Shown here: positions 33,236 through 42,691 of the stretch, in pieces
Layout: the number at the start of each line of letters is the position of its first letter
Position numbering within the stretch: the first letter of the stretch is position 1
DNA from: Algoriphagus aquaeductus
GTDB lineage: Bacteria; Bacteroidota; Bacteroidia; Cytophagales; Cyclobacteriaceae
Assembly (NCBI RefSeq): GCF_003253485.1
Contig: NZ_QKTX01000005.1
Location: 62,001 to 126,000 of the forward strand
Direction: 5' to 3'
DNA length: 64,000 bases
Made by a program: the position numbers and the translations under genes
Notes under the pieces: model-generated
Told to the model about the DNA's origin: nothing
The model's input: the letters and a program-made list of their open reading frames with translations, nothing else
The model's database searches: none

Positions 33236-35332
33236 ATGAAACACCAATTACTCGCTCTCACCGCCGCCTCGCTTCTATCTTTTCAGGCTTTGGCGCAGCA
33301 GGATGGATTTCTCCCCACTCAGCTCGAAGGCCAGAAAAAATTTGAAGCAGACTTTTTGAAAGCCGTCGACTACGACAGGTTCAAAATCCACCTTACCGAA
33401 CTCACCAAAAACCCGCACATCGCCGGTACTCCCGAAAACGAACTGGTCAAAGATTATATGGTCAAAACCATGTCGGATGCCGGTATGGAAGTCAAGGTGT
33501 GGCCCTATGACGTGTACCTCCCCAATCATCCGGGCAAATCCGAATTGCAGATCATCTCCCCGGTGAAATTGACCCTTTCGCAGAAAGAAGGAGAAATCGA
33601 AGAAGATCCTTTCTCCAAAGATCCCAGACTTCACTTGGGATTCAATGCCTTCTCCGGAAGCGGGGATGTGACGGCAGAAGTCGTCTATGTCAATTACGGA
33701 ACCCGGGAAGACTTCATGAAGCTTGCCGAAATGGGCGTTCCTTTGGCAGGTAAAATTGCAGTGGCACGATACGGAGGCAACTTCCGGGGATACAAGGCCA
33801 AATATGCCGAACAGTATGGAATGATCGGATTGGTAGTGTACACCGACCCGAAAGATTCAGGGTTTACCCGGGGTGAGGTTTATCCCAAGGGTCCCTTTTT
33901 CAACGAAACGACCATTCAGCGTGGGTCCATGCTGACGTTGGATTTTACGGGCGATCCATTGACACCCAACCGTCCCGCTCTACCTTTGGACGGAGCCAAA
34001 AAAATCAAGCGCGATGATCCGGCGGATGTCGCTTTTCATACGATTCCAGTCACCCCCATTGGATATGGCGCTGCCAAAGAAATCCTCAGCCGCATGACCG
34101 GCTCGGAAGTACCAGCAGAATGGCAGGGGGCATTGCCGTTTACCTACAGGATCACGGGAGGTGAAGAGCTAAAAGTCCGGGTCATGGTGGACCAGAAACC
34201 GGACTTTATCCGTGCCAACAACGTGATTGGAACTTTTGTGGGAAAAGACTTTCCAGACGAGTGGATCATTTTGGGCAGTCATTATGACGCTTGGTCTTTT
34301 GGTGCCACAGATCCCAATTCCGGCACAGCGATGCTGTTGACCTTTGCAGAGGCTTTGGGGGAATTGTACAAAAAGGGCCAAAAGCCCTCCCGGTCCATTT
34401 TGATTGGACATTGGGATGCTGAAGAACAGGGCGTCATCGGATCTACCGAATGGGTAGAGCATCTCAAAAAAGAACTCGGTGCCAAGGCTGTTTCTTACAT
34501 GAACTTTGACGGTGGGGTTTCTGGAAGAAACTTCGGTGCTTCGGCAGCTCCCACTTTGAAAAAACTCATCATAGATGCCTCGAAAGAAGTAGTCTATCCA
34601 GACTCCTCCAAAACCGTGTTCGAAGTTTGGGCTGGAAAAAACCCAGAGCCGGGAATAGGCAATCTAGGCGGAGGTTCGGATCACATCGCTTTCTACATGC
34701 ATGTGGGGATTCCTTCGCTAAGCGGTGGTTCGGGAGGCCCTACAGCCTATCACTCCAATTATGATAACCTGCATTACTATTCCAAGTTTTCCGATCCGAG
34801 TTTCAAAATGGGCGGAGCAGTAGCCCAACTTTTTGGCTTGGTGGCCATTCGTCAGGCCAATGCGGCAGTCATTCCTTATGATGTCCCTCGGTATGCCAAA
34901 GATTTGAAGGGCCACTTTGAACAGGCTGTTAAAAATGTGAAAACAATCGATGCCAACTTTGCGGGCTTTGATCAGGTGGATGCGGCTTTGAGAAGCTTGG
35001 AGGCCAGTTCTGCGGCCTATCAAAATGCCTTGGAGAGCGGACTTACTGCCGGAAACCTTTCTGCTTCATCCCTTCAGAAAATCAACAAAGGACTGATCGG
35101 GCTGGAGAAAAGCTGGATTGATCCCAAAGGCATGTATTATGGATCCTGGTACAAATCCCTCTATGTGTGCAATGATCCTTTCTCCGGATACGCATCGTGG
35201 ATTCTTCCCGGTATCCAATATGAAGTGGCGATCAAAAACACCACAAGACTGGAGGAATGGGATACCCGATACGCCAAAGCCATCTTAAACCTGAGCAAAA
35301 AGATCGATAAGCTCACGAGTCAGCTTCAATAA
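33236..35332 (+). CDS. Secreted M28 peptidase, glutamate carboxypeptidase II-like
   Basis: A 698-aa exported protein (signal MKHQLLALTAASLLSFQALAQQ). It has the three-part GCPII/TfR layout: a PA domain (about residues 150-290; VNYGTREDFMKLAEMGVPLAGKIAVARYGG), the M28 zinc peptidase with ILGSHYDAWSFGATDPNSG, WDAEEQGVIGSTEW, NFDGGVSG and TAYHSNYDN supplying the two-zinc ligands, and a TfR-like dimerisation domain at the C-terminus. Such enzymes release C-terminal glutamate or other residues from small peptides. It follows the amidohydrolase group but has its own upstream region and terminator. Confidence 0.93.
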   Translation: MKHQLLALTAASLLSFQALAQQDGFLPTQLEGQKKFEADFLKAVDYDRFKIHLTELTKNPHIAGTPENELVKDYMVKTMSDAGMEVKVWPYDVYLPNHPGKSELQIISPVKLTLSQKEGEIEEDPFSKDPRLHLGFNAFSGSGDVTAEVVYVNYGTREDFMKLAEMGVPLAGKIAVARYGGNFRGYKAKYAEQYGMIGLVVYTDPKDSGFTRGEVYPKGPFFNETTIQRGSMLTLDFTGDPLTPNRPALPLDGAKKIKRDDPADVAFHTIPVTPIGYGAAKEILSRMTGSEVPAEWQGALPFTYRITGGEELKVRVMVDQKPDFIRANNVIGTFVGKDFPDEWIILGSHYDAWSFGATDPNSGTAMLLTFAEALGELYKKGQKPSRSILIGHWDAEEQGVIGSTEWVEHLKKELGAKAVSYMNFDGGVSGRNFGASAAPTLKKLIIDASKEVVYPDSSKTVFEVWAGKNPEPGIGNLGGGSDHIAFYMHVGIPSLSGGSGGPTAYHSNYDNLHYYSKFSDPSFKMGGAVAQLFGLVAIRQANAAVIPYDVPRYAKDLKGHFEQAVKNVKTIDANFAGFDQVDAALRSLEASSAAYQNALESGLTAGNLSASSLQKINKGLIGLEKSWIDPKGMYYGSWYKSLYVCNDPFSGYASWILPGIQYEVAIKNTTRLEEWDTRYAKAILNLSKKIDKLTSQLQ

Positions 35333-35346
35333 AGACTTTAACCATT

Positions 35347-35380
35347 AAACCGCCGAGTGAGAACTTGGCGGTTTTTTTTG
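35347..35380 (+). terminator. Intrinsic terminator of the M28 peptidase gene
   Basis: AACCGCCGAG / CTTGGCGGTT hairpin with a six-base loop and eight T. Confidence 0.85.
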
Positions 35381-35407
35381 TCCCTTGGATGTGACTAAAT
35401 TGTAATC

Positions 35408-35809
35408 ATGGAAAACATGGATGTCCGATGGAAGCAGAGACTTCAAAATTTTAAGAGGGCTTTTATTCAACTGGAAAAAGCTGTAAAAACTCCTGATCTT
35501 AATGAATTAGAAAGGCAAGGTTTGATAAAAGCCTTTGAATTCACTTATGAACTAGCTTGGACTACATTAAAAGATTACCTGATAGATATGGGCTATACCG
35601 AACTTATGGGATCAAAGGACACCTTTCGTCAAGCCTTTCAATTAGGATTGATCTCCGATGGAGAAATTTGGATGGAAATGGTAAAAAGTAGAAATCTCAC
35701 CTCACACACTTATAATCAAGATACTGCTGAATCTATAGAAGAAGACGTAATCACTACGTATTACCCGTTGATAAAGCAATTGCTCGATAACCTTGAAACC
35801 AAAGAATGA
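35408..35809 (+). CDS. HepT-like HEPN-domain protein (nucleotidyltransferase substrate-binding family)
   Basis: The 133-aa all-helical protein belongs to the HI0074/HepT family. It carries the HEPN RX4H-type motif RNLTSHTY, seen in RNase members, and the family feature FEFTYELAWTTLKDYL. It overlaps the following MntA-like gene by 4 bp (ATGA). HepT/MntA pairs form a toxin-antitoxin system in which the nucleotidyltransferase adenylylates the HEPN toxin near its RX4-6H motif. Here the order toxin-like then antitoxin-like is the family norm. No cargo or phage genes are nearby. Confidence 0.87.
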   Translation: MENMDVRWKQRLQNFKRAFIQLEKAVKTPDLNELERQGLIKAFEFTYELAWTTLKDYLIDMGYTELMGSKDTFRQAFQLGLISDGEIWMEMVKSRNLTSHTYNQDTAESIEEDVITTYYPLIKQLLDNLETKE

Positions 35810-36144
35810 ATTTATTAGCGAATGAGATATTAGCATCCGAATTGGGTCTAAAAGACTCCCAATTGGCGGAAATCAGGGCATTTGCCAGAAAATACCCTTC
35901 GATCGAAAAGATCGTGGTGTATGGTTCTCGAGCAAAAGGAAACTATAGACCGGGTAGTGATGTGGATATGGTGTTGGTAGGAAAAGATCTCAAACTATCC
36001 GATCAACTCGCCTTTTGGAACGATCTGGACGATAGCTATCAGCCCTACTTTTTTGATGTGGCAATTTTACACCAGATTCAGAACGATTCCCTCTTGGAAC
36101 ATATTGAGCGAGTGGGAAAAGTGATCTATCATAAAACAGATTAG
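35806..36144 (+). CDS. MntA-like minimal nucleotidyltransferase
   Basis: A 112-aa nucleotidyltransferase of the MNT type. The signature GSX10DXD is exact in VYGSRAKGNYRPGSDVDMVL, followed by a later acidic strand (YFFDVAILHQ). MNT proteins paired with HEPN proteins modify or neutralise the partner. It overlaps the HepT-like gene by 4 bp. Its 3' part has a decayed second copy at 39236-39411 beyond the neighbouring large gene, so this end was once duplicated with that gene. Confidence 0.9.
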   Translation: MNLLANEILASELGLKDSQLAEIRAFARKYPSIEKIVVYGSRAKGNYRPGSDVDMVLVGKDLKLSDQLAFWNDLDDSYQPYFFDVAILHQIQNDSLLEHIERVGKVIYHKTD

Positions 36145-36189
36145 AATTTAATCCTCAAAATTCTAAAAATCAGCTTCTTTAGCCCGACA

Positions 36190-38976
36190 TCAAATTTCAA
36201 TTTTCAGCATTTTACTGAAGGAATCACCCTCCATGGTTCTTCCTTCCACCCGAATCCGAAGCAGTTTTACCCCATAGGGCACCTTGATTTTGGTCTTATA
36301 GACTCCCTCTACCGTCTGTGCATTGGGCTCCCAATAAATCGTGGGCTTTTGACTCAAAAACTGATCTGATGGAGGATCTTTTGGAAACTCCGGAAAGCTT
36401 GAAAATCCAGCAACATCAACTATCTGAAAACCTTCGGAATTAAATTTTCGATCGGAATCAGGACCAGTTCGAAATCCTTTTTTTGTCTCTATCATAATTA
36501 CCCCAGCATACCCCGCCATGCCAAAAATTGTCTTGCTGACATTGTCTGAATATACCTTGATGGATTCAAGTTGCGATGGCTCAAAATCAAGCAAGGTATT
36601 TCTGAAATCAGAAGTATCTAAAAAAGCCAATTGTACACCATCGATTATCAAAAGCGGCATGCCTACCGTTTCTAAGAAATTATAATTTCTGAATTTAAAG
36701 GTGTTTAGATTAAAACCCAGGTAGCCCAAAATTTCACCCATAGTTTGACGCTCCAGCCGATCAGGCCCGACTTCCTGAGTAGGTGTTCCATATCCATAAT
36801 TATTTTCCCCGCTTGATTGAGGCTTTAATTCTTGGGCCTCTTTTACAAATTCGTCCAGTAAATAATAATCCTCCGCTATGTCCATCATGGAGTGAGCGGA
36901 ATCGGGTCTAATTTCGACTTGGTAGGATCTTTTAGGAAAAGTACCGAGGAATATGGGGTGCTGAAAGGGGATCAACTCCACCTTTCCCAAAGATCTCATC
37001 TTTGGATCCAAAGCAGCGATGGCAATTTGAGCGGTGTCCCTGAACTGAAATCCCGAGGCCCAAAACCGGCCGGCGGAATCCGAATTGACCCTGCCATAAT
37101 CTTCCAAATCTCCTTTGACCAAAGTGATCACAGTGGCCAAAGTCCCTCTTTTCTTATTTGGAAAATATTTCCCCTCCACCGAAATTCCATATTCGATGGG
37201 ATTAGGCATTTCACTGTCAAATGTGTTCGCCAAATCATCCTCCAGCCAATTTAAATGGCTCTCTAGCTGATCTTTTTCATGAACTTCCTGCGATTGACTT
37301 CCCTCTACCACGGATAAAATAAATTCTGAATCTATGGGATTCTCAAAATCATCCAAGACTTTCAGCTCCAAATCCATGACCCGATAAAAACTGGAATCCG
37401 AAACCGTATGGGATGAAACGACATCAAAGTCCCCAAAAAGTTTCTCTTGATCGGGCTCATTGATCGCCAAAATTTCATTGGTATTGAGGATTGGAAAGGG
37501 AAGTTCAAAAACATCTCTCTTCCCGTAATTCAAACTCCATCTGGTATAGGCTCGAAGCAAATAATTCCCTTTTCTTAAGGAATCGGGAAGGGTAATTCCT
37601 CCGGAAATCTTTCCATTCTGAATCGGAAATCTCGCTTGATGAACAGATTTATATTCTTCATTCAGCACATTCACATAAACCACCCTGCTGAGTGTATCCT
37701 GCATCACGGGATTTTGGTAGAGCATCAGCCCTCCAATCCACATCGTTTCGCCAGGATGATAAAATGCCTTATTGGTAGTCAACCAAGGCTTTTCGCGTTG
37801 GTTGTTTAAGGTCACATACCGATGGTGAAATACTTTTAAATCCTCCACAAATTCAGTGAGGCCTACATCAGGAACAAAATCCAGAGGAAGAGATCTGGCC
37901 ATTCGTTGTCTTCCTACATATCCCGACAATACCACCTGCGTGGGATTGACTGGAGCCCCATATCGGTCGACATCAAAGTACCCATTGGGTGTGGCAATCC
38001 AGGAAATAGCTTTATAAATATTGGCGTAATAATCATTTGTCCAAGGCTGGGCCAGATGATGCACCTCGATGCGCTCCGGAAGGTAAATTCGATAACTTCC
38101 ATTTCCCAAGGGCTTGGTGTAAATGGTGCCTACATTGACCGGAAAAATGGATTTTCCCAGCTCATAATAGTAGTCATTTGTCCGATCTTCTTTTGGAATG
38201 GTTGCCCGTGCCTGATAAAAATTAAAATCCTGAATTTCCGGATTTTTGAGCAAAAAGGACAGAGCCATGTGCCTTACCGAACTCCGATAATTGATTAGTC
38301 TTCCCTCTCTCCATTTGGATCGAAAGGTAGAATCTACGGTCGCCATTTCCTTATAAAATGCCAATCCATAATATCGGGACGCGCCCCATCGCATTCTAAA
38401 ATCCTGAAGGAAATACTCAATTTCATAACCCAAAGCCCTATTGACAATCTTCAAGGGTTGCTGTGCCGATGCTCTGATGTAATTGAGTTCATCATTGGAT
38501 CTAACCCGCTCAAAATCAATTACCCATGGGTTCAGGATTTCAATTTCCTGCCCATAAGGGTCTTCTGGGACAGCCAAAAAAACATATTTGAACGTGGCAT
38601 AATTGCGTTCCCAATTTCGGTCTCTTTTGGCCTTCAATTCTACTTCATTCAGATTGTCTTCAATCAATTCCAATTCAAAATCCTGACGGAATTCGGATTG
38701 CCCCTTTCGATTGATGACTTTTGAAACGGTTCGATAGCCTACAAATGAAGCGACCAATTCAAGCTGTTCCGGGAGATTGCCTTGGATCACAAACTTTCCG
38801 TCCATATCCGTTGCAGCTCCAAGCGTGGTGTTATTGATAAACACATTGGCAAATGGAAGTGGCAAGCCGGAGCCCTTTTCTTTGACAATGCCCGTGATGG
38901 TTTGTGTATATGAAACCCCATATCCCAAGGAAAAAAGCAGCAAAAGAAGTAGGCGGTGTACGTTCAACAGATTCAA
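36190..38976 (-). CDS. Secreted CarboxypepD_reg-like/MG2/plug multi-domain protein, paralogue 1
   Basis: The 928-aa protein has a signal peptide (LLLLLLFSLGYGVSYTQ). Residues about 25-110 are a carboxypeptidase-D regulatory-like domain (TITGIVKEKGSGLPLPFANVF...). A middle segment (about 395-480) has the macroglobulin MG2 pattern LTTNKAFYHPGETMWIGG and NYLLRAYTRWSLNYG. Near residues 780-850, PLLIIDGVQLAFLDTS...ESIKVYSDN...FGMAGYAGVIMIETKKG imitates the TonB-receptor plug, but no 22-strand barrel follows. About half of all residues are shared in place with the gene at 39408. The role is unknown; a periplasmic or surface partner of TonB-type systems is possible. Confidence 0.85.
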   Translation of the reverse strand: MNLLNVHRLLLLLLFSLGYGVSYTQTITGIVKEKGSGLPLPFANVFINNTTLGAATDMDGKFVIQGNLPEQLELVASFVGYRTVSKVINRKGQSEFRQDFELELIEDNLNEVELKAKRDRNWERNYATFKYVFLAVPEDPYGQEIEILNPWVIDFERVRSNDELNYIRASAQQPLKIVNRALGYEIEYFLQDFRMRWGASRYYGLAFYKEMATVDSTFRSKWREGRLINYRSSVRHMALSFLLKNPEIQDFNFYQARATIPKEDRTNDYYYELGKSIFPVNVGTIYTKPLGNGSYRIYLPERIEVHHLAQPWTNDYYANIYKAISWIATPNGYFDVDRYGAPVNPTQVVLSGYVGRQRMARSLPLDFVPDVGLTEFVEDLKVFHHRYVTLNNQREKPWLTTNKAFYHPGETMWIGGLMLYQNPVMQDTLSRVVYVNVLNEEYKSVHQARFPIQNGKISGGITLPDSLRKGNYLLRAYTRWSLNYGKRDVFELPFPILNTNEILAINEPDQEKLFGDFDVVSSHTVSDSSFYRVMDLELKVLDDFENPIDSEFILSVVEGSQSQEVHEKDQLESHLNWLEDDLANTFDSEMPNPIEYGISVEGKYFPNKKRGTLATVITLVKGDLEDYGRVNSDSAGRFWASGFQFRDTAQIAIAALDPKMRSLGKVELIPFQHPIFLGTFPKRSYQVEIRPDSAHSMMDIAEDYYLLDEFVKEAQELKPQSSGENNYGYGTPTQEVGPDRLERQTMGEILGYLGFNLNTFKFRNYNFLETVGMPLLIIDGVQLAFLDTSDFRNTLLDFEPSQLESIKVYSDNVSKTIFGMAGYAGVIMIETKKGFRTGPDSDRKFNSEGFQIVDVAGFSSFPEFPKDPPSDQFLSQKPTIYWEPNAQTVEGVYKTKIKVPYGVKLLRIRVEGRTMEGDSFSKMLKIEI

Positions 38977-39065
38977 AAACTAGTTACCTCTTCAATGTAA
39001 TCTTTTTTCCTAACAATCTATTTTCGAGGTCCTCACAGGTACTGGATTTTAGGATAAAAACCATA

Positions 39066-39223
39066 TCTGCATATCTGCTTTCATACCTGTGACTTAGCTG
39101 GCTTAAGAAATTTCTCAAAAAGGCAGAAATCAAGAATCCATCGGTCGCCTGTGCTGAGCACAGTCGAAGCATCCGACCCATTAAACAAAGAGAATTTGGC
39201 TGGTGGTGCAATAGCGGACAATC
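39066..39223 (+). repeat. 150-bp dispersed repeat, copy 3
   Basis: Same family as 13053 and 15922, with TCTGCATATCTGCTTTC start and CGGACAATC end; central palindrome CTGTGCTGAGCACAG perfect here. It sits between the two large paralogues and directly abuts the decayed mntA fragment, marking the duplication junction. The rest of 38977-39407 has no intact gene. Confidence 0.85.
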
Positions 39224-39235
39224 ATAAAACCATAT

Positions 39236-39411
39236 ATGCAGGATTAATTTCTAAAAATCATTTCCTGAAATGGGTTTGCCAATTGAAATGCAATGGACGA
39301 CAGGGATCAGCCTATTTTCTTGATTTGGCAATTTTCCATCCAATTCAAAACGATTTCCTGTGGGAACACCTACAGGGAATGGGAAAGGTGATTGACCATC
39401 AGGCATACTAA
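39236..39411 (+). pseudogene. Decayed 3' fragment of an mntA-like nucleotidyltransferase gene
   Basis: Translated in two frames, the segment aligns with the last 55 or so residues of the MntA-like protein at 35806: DDRDQP matches DDSYQP, then FLDLAIFHPIQNDFLWEHLQGMGKVIDH matches FFDVAILHQIQNDSLLEHIERVGKVIYH. A TGG-to-TGA stop lies upstream of DDRDQP and one base is lost in the Tyr codon after it. The 5' part of the gene is missing where the dispersed repeat ends. The stop overlaps that of the downstream convergent gene. Confidence 0.85.
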
Positions 39412-42152
39412 AGTTCAATCTTGATCAATTTTGAAAAAGCCTCGCCATCATCCGATCTGCCTTCGACCCGGATATGGATTGATTTGGTGCCATAAGGCAC
39501 TTTCACCTTGCTTTGAAATTGCCCATTGCTTGTTTCAGCAACAGGCTCCCAATAGATCGTAGGCTTTCTTCTGAGGTATTGATCTGAAGGTGGATTTTTA
39601 AGGAATGGAGCGAAATCTGTGAATCCCGGAACAGGAAAGATCCCAAAACCATCCGAGTTAAATTTTCGATCGGAATCGACCGTAAACTTTTGGCCTCGTT
39701 TGGTTTTTAAAACAATCACACCTGCATATCCCGCCATTCCAAAAACCATATTTCCATAGGTATATACCCCAACAGATTCTAATTCCTGGGGAACAAAGGA
39801 ATCTAACATCTCCTTAAATTCACCACCCTCTAAAAAGGGATATTTGAAACCGTCAATAATTAAAAGCGGGCTACCGGTTCGCTCTCCATAAGTATAATTG
39901 CCAAAACGCTGACTTCGACAATTAAAGCCCATACGCTGTAAAACATCACATAAAGTGGTGCTGAGCTTTATGCTGTTTTCGTCCATCACCCGATCTGGCT
40001 CTGAATAACCATACCTATCTGAGAGGTTTTCCTTTGAAACCTCTTTCACAAACTCCTCCAGCAGAATATAATCTCCGGAGGTATCCAAAAATTGACTTTC
40101 CGTTGGGCGAGAGATTAGGTCGTATTCCAAGGTGGGAATGAGGGTCGGTGGGCTAGGTTTGGACATAGGAATCCAATTCACTGTGCCAAAGGGTTGAGAT
40201 TTTTCATTGACCGCTGCAATAGCAATCTGAGCAGTACCGGAATAATACAAGCCTGTCGCCCAAAATCTTCCTGAGGAATCTGACTTAACTTGCCCAAAAT
40301 CCTCCAAATCTCCTCTGACTACCGTAATCCGCTGTGAAAAAGACTGGCGCCTGTTGGCGGGAATAAATTCCCCCTGAACCGAAATTCCGTATTCAATCTG
40401 CCGTGACCATTCCGAGGAAAAATCTTTTGGAAGCGTCTTGTCAAACCAATTCAACGAAGATTCCAAATCACTTTTGGGTTTCAGAAAGGAAACCTCTTCG
40501 GCATCCGTCATGGTGATGACAAATTTGGCCTCAAGTGGATTTTGGAACTCATCCAAAAAATTCAATTCCAGATCCATCACCCGATAAGATAAGGAATCCG
40601 AAATCGAATAGGTCTCGGTTACCTCGACACTTCCCATAAACGAATCCTCAACCGGGTTCTCCGGCTTGGGCTTATACCTTGGATCAATGACTGGAAATTC
40701 AAGATGAAACTGATCAGACGCCGGGTAATTGAGGCTCCAATTTGTATATGCCCGCAAGGCATAGTTGCCGACAGGCAAATCAGAGGGCAATACAAAACCG
40801 CCTGAAATCCTGCTGTTTTCGATGGGAAACTGATAGGATTGAAAAACAGAATCCGGCGTGACCAAATCCACGTGAATCACCCTGCTGAGCGTATCTGACC
40901 ATATGGCCTCCTGATACAGCATTTGGCCTCCAATCCAAACTGCCTCTCCCGGGTAATAATAGGGTTTATTGGTGGTTATCCAGGGTTTCTCCCGTAAGCG
41001 GTTAAACTTTTGTCCCTGGTCATGGACTACTTCCTCTGTCATAGAGCCCACCACGAAATCTGTTTTGGGTTCAAAATCCAAAGGGAGAATTCTTGCCATT
41101 CGTTGCCTGCCCAAATAGCCAGAAAGTACGAGTTGGGTGGGGTTGAGTAGAACACCATTTCGATCCACATCGTAGTAGCCATTCGGCGCTTGAATCCAAC
41201 TTATCGCGTGATAAATATTGGTGTAATAGTCATTCCTCCACTCCTTGTCGAGATGATGGATTTCCATTCTTCCCGGCAAAAAAATCCGAAAGTTTCCATC
41301 TCCCAGCGGCCGCTTTAAGATGGAATCATTGGCGATGGGGATGATGGACTTATTCAATTCCCGGGTAAAATCATTCGTCCTTACTCGATCCAACTCGTCC
41401 GGTATGGCATGGTAAATCCGGAAATGCTTGGTATCCGCCAAATTGAGGAGAATTGATTGATTTAGGTAACGGATAGAACTGTAGTAATTTTCATCTCTTG
41501 CCAAGTCCCGGGCTTCTTCCTGTTCAGGTTCTCCTTGAATGGGTTCATAAAAGACTTGTCCATAAAATCTCGATCCCACTCTCAAAACCCGAAAATCCTG
41601 TAGGTAATAATCGATCTCATATCCCAAGGCGCGATTGATGATTTTGATGGGTTCCTGAGCTGAAGCTTTGAGGTAATTCGCTCCGTTTTGAACTCTCACC
41701 TTTTCAAAATCTACTACCCACGGATTTACAATCTCGATTTTGGGTTTGTAAGAATCATCGGGTAGCGCCAAGAAAACCTCTTCAAAGCGACGGAATTCCC
41801 GTTCCCAAGCTTTATCCCGCTTGGCTTTGAGTTCGATTTCGGAAAGGTTGGACTCATTGAAGGACAATTCAAAATCCAAAAGAATTTCAGATTGCCCTCG
41901 GATAGACACTTTTTTTACTTCAGTGATATACCCTACAAAAGATGCCACCACTTCGATTTCCTGAGGCAAATTTCCAGAAATCCGAAATTTCCCATCCTTA
42001 TCCGTCGCCTTGCCAAAAGTGGTATTGCTGACAAACACATTCGCAAATGGAAGTGGCAGACCTGAACTTTTTTCCCGAACGGTTCCAATAATCGTCTGAC
42101 TAAAGCCAAGCCCTTGAACCAAGAAAAAAAGCAGCAAAAGAATCAGGCGCAT
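39408..42152 (-). CDS. Secreted CarboxypepD_reg-like/MG2/plug multi-domain protein, paralogue 2
   Basis: A 914-aa protein colinear with the one at 36190 along its whole length: signal peptide (LILLLLFFLVQGLGFSQ), regulatory-like domain (TIIGTVREKSSGLPLPFANVF), MG2 pattern (ITTNKPYYYPGEAVWIGG), and the plug-like segment PLLIIDGFKYPFLEGG...FGMAGYAGVIVLKTKRG. The C-terminal strand signature (TIYWEPVAETSNGQFQSKVKVPYG) is also shared. With the mntA fragment at its 3' side it forms the second unit of a tandem duplication. The two paralogues differ enough that both may be active with different partners. Confidence 0.85.
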   Translation of the reverse strand: MRLILLLLFFLVQGLGFSQTIIGTVREKSSGLPLPFANVFVSNTTFGKATDKDGKFRISGNLPQEIEVVASFVGYITEVKKVSIRGQSEILLDFELSFNESNLSEIELKAKRDKAWEREFRRFEEVFLALPDDSYKPKIEIVNPWVVDFEKVRVQNGANYLKASAQEPIKIINRALGYEIDYYLQDFRVLRVGSRFYGQVFYEPIQGEPEQEEARDLARDENYYSSIRYLNQSILLNLADTKHFRIYHAIPDELDRVRTNDFTRELNKSIIPIANDSILKRPLGDGNFRIFLPGRMEIHHLDKEWRNDYYTNIYHAISWIQAPNGYYDVDRNGVLLNPTQLVLSGYLGRQRMARILPLDFEPKTDFVVGSMTEEVVHDQGQKFNRLREKPWITTNKPYYYPGEAVWIGGQMLYQEAIWSDTLSRVIHVDLVTPDSVFQSYQFPIENSRISGGFVLPSDLPVGNYALRAYTNWSLNYPASDQFHLEFPVIDPRYKPKPENPVEDSFMGSVEVTETYSISDSLSYRVMDLELNFLDEFQNPLEAKFVITMTDAEEVSFLKPKSDLESSLNWFDKTLPKDFSSEWSRQIEYGISVQGEFIPANRRQSFSQRITVVRGDLEDFGQVKSDSSGRFWATGLYYSGTAQIAIAAVNEKSQPFGTVNWIPMSKPSPPTLIPTLEYDLISRPTESQFLDTSGDYILLEEFVKEVSKENLSDRYGYSEPDRVMDENSIKLSTTLCDVLQRMGFNCRSQRFGNYTYGERTGSPLLIIDGFKYPFLEGGEFKEMLDSFVPQELESVGVYTYGNMVFGMAGYAGVIVLKTKRGQKFTVDSDRKFNSDGFGIFPVPGFTDFAPFLKNPPSDQYLRRKPTIYWEPVAETSNGQFQSKVKVPYGTKSIHIRVEGRSDDGEAFSKLIKIEL

Positions 42153-42399
42153 GGAAAAGACGGTGTTTTGTTACTTAAGTTTGGAATATAAACTAATTGT
42201 CTATATTTAAAAAACCACCCGAGTCCTTTTACAGGAGCGAAAAGACTATTTTAGGCTTTGCTCCACTCCAAAATAGTGTCCGAAAAAAAGTGTCCGATTT
42301 CAAAACAGTATTTATTCCAAAAAACATCTCTACAGCCCCTCAGCCTTGATTTTTCGACTTGGAATGTAATTTGACTAAGGATACCAAAACTCATCCACC

Positions 42400-42591
42400 A
42401 TGCTCACTTTCCTGCTTTGGATATTCCTCTTTATCGTTTGCTGGCCACTGGCTATTCTAGCTCTGATTCTTTATCCTTTCATCTGGCTTTTGCTCCTGCC
42501 TTTCAGATTGTTGGGATTTGCCATTGACCTGAGTTTTGATTTGATCAGAAATCTTTTTATGCTTCCCTTCAGATTGGTAGGAATGAAATAA
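42400..42591 (+). CDS. Small hydrophobic membrane protein
   Basis: 63 aa with two membrane segments (FLLWIFLFIVCWPLAILALI and FIWLLLLPFRLLGFAIDLSF) and a repeat-like PFRLLG/PFRLVG phrase at the end of each half. It has no recognised family. A TAATTTG box lies upstream. The reading frame is uninterrupted and hydrophobicity is consistent with a real gene, but no homologue was recognised. Confidence 0.6.
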   Translation: MLTFLLWIFLFIVCWPLAILALILYPFIWLLLLPFRLLGFAIDLSFDLIRNLFMLPFRLVGMK

Positions 42592-42691
42592 TTTTCTGCC
42601 CTGACTTACGAACAAATACCAATAAGTGAACACTCTTTCAGCTGTCTGATTTTAGACTGCTGACTTCCCGCGACGGATCAATCCTCCAAAG

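Noticed and set aside
42248-42310. Insertion-sequence end because of repeated GTGTCCGA phrases.
   Set aside because: Only short direct repeats are present; no transposase frame or paired terminal repeats are nearby.
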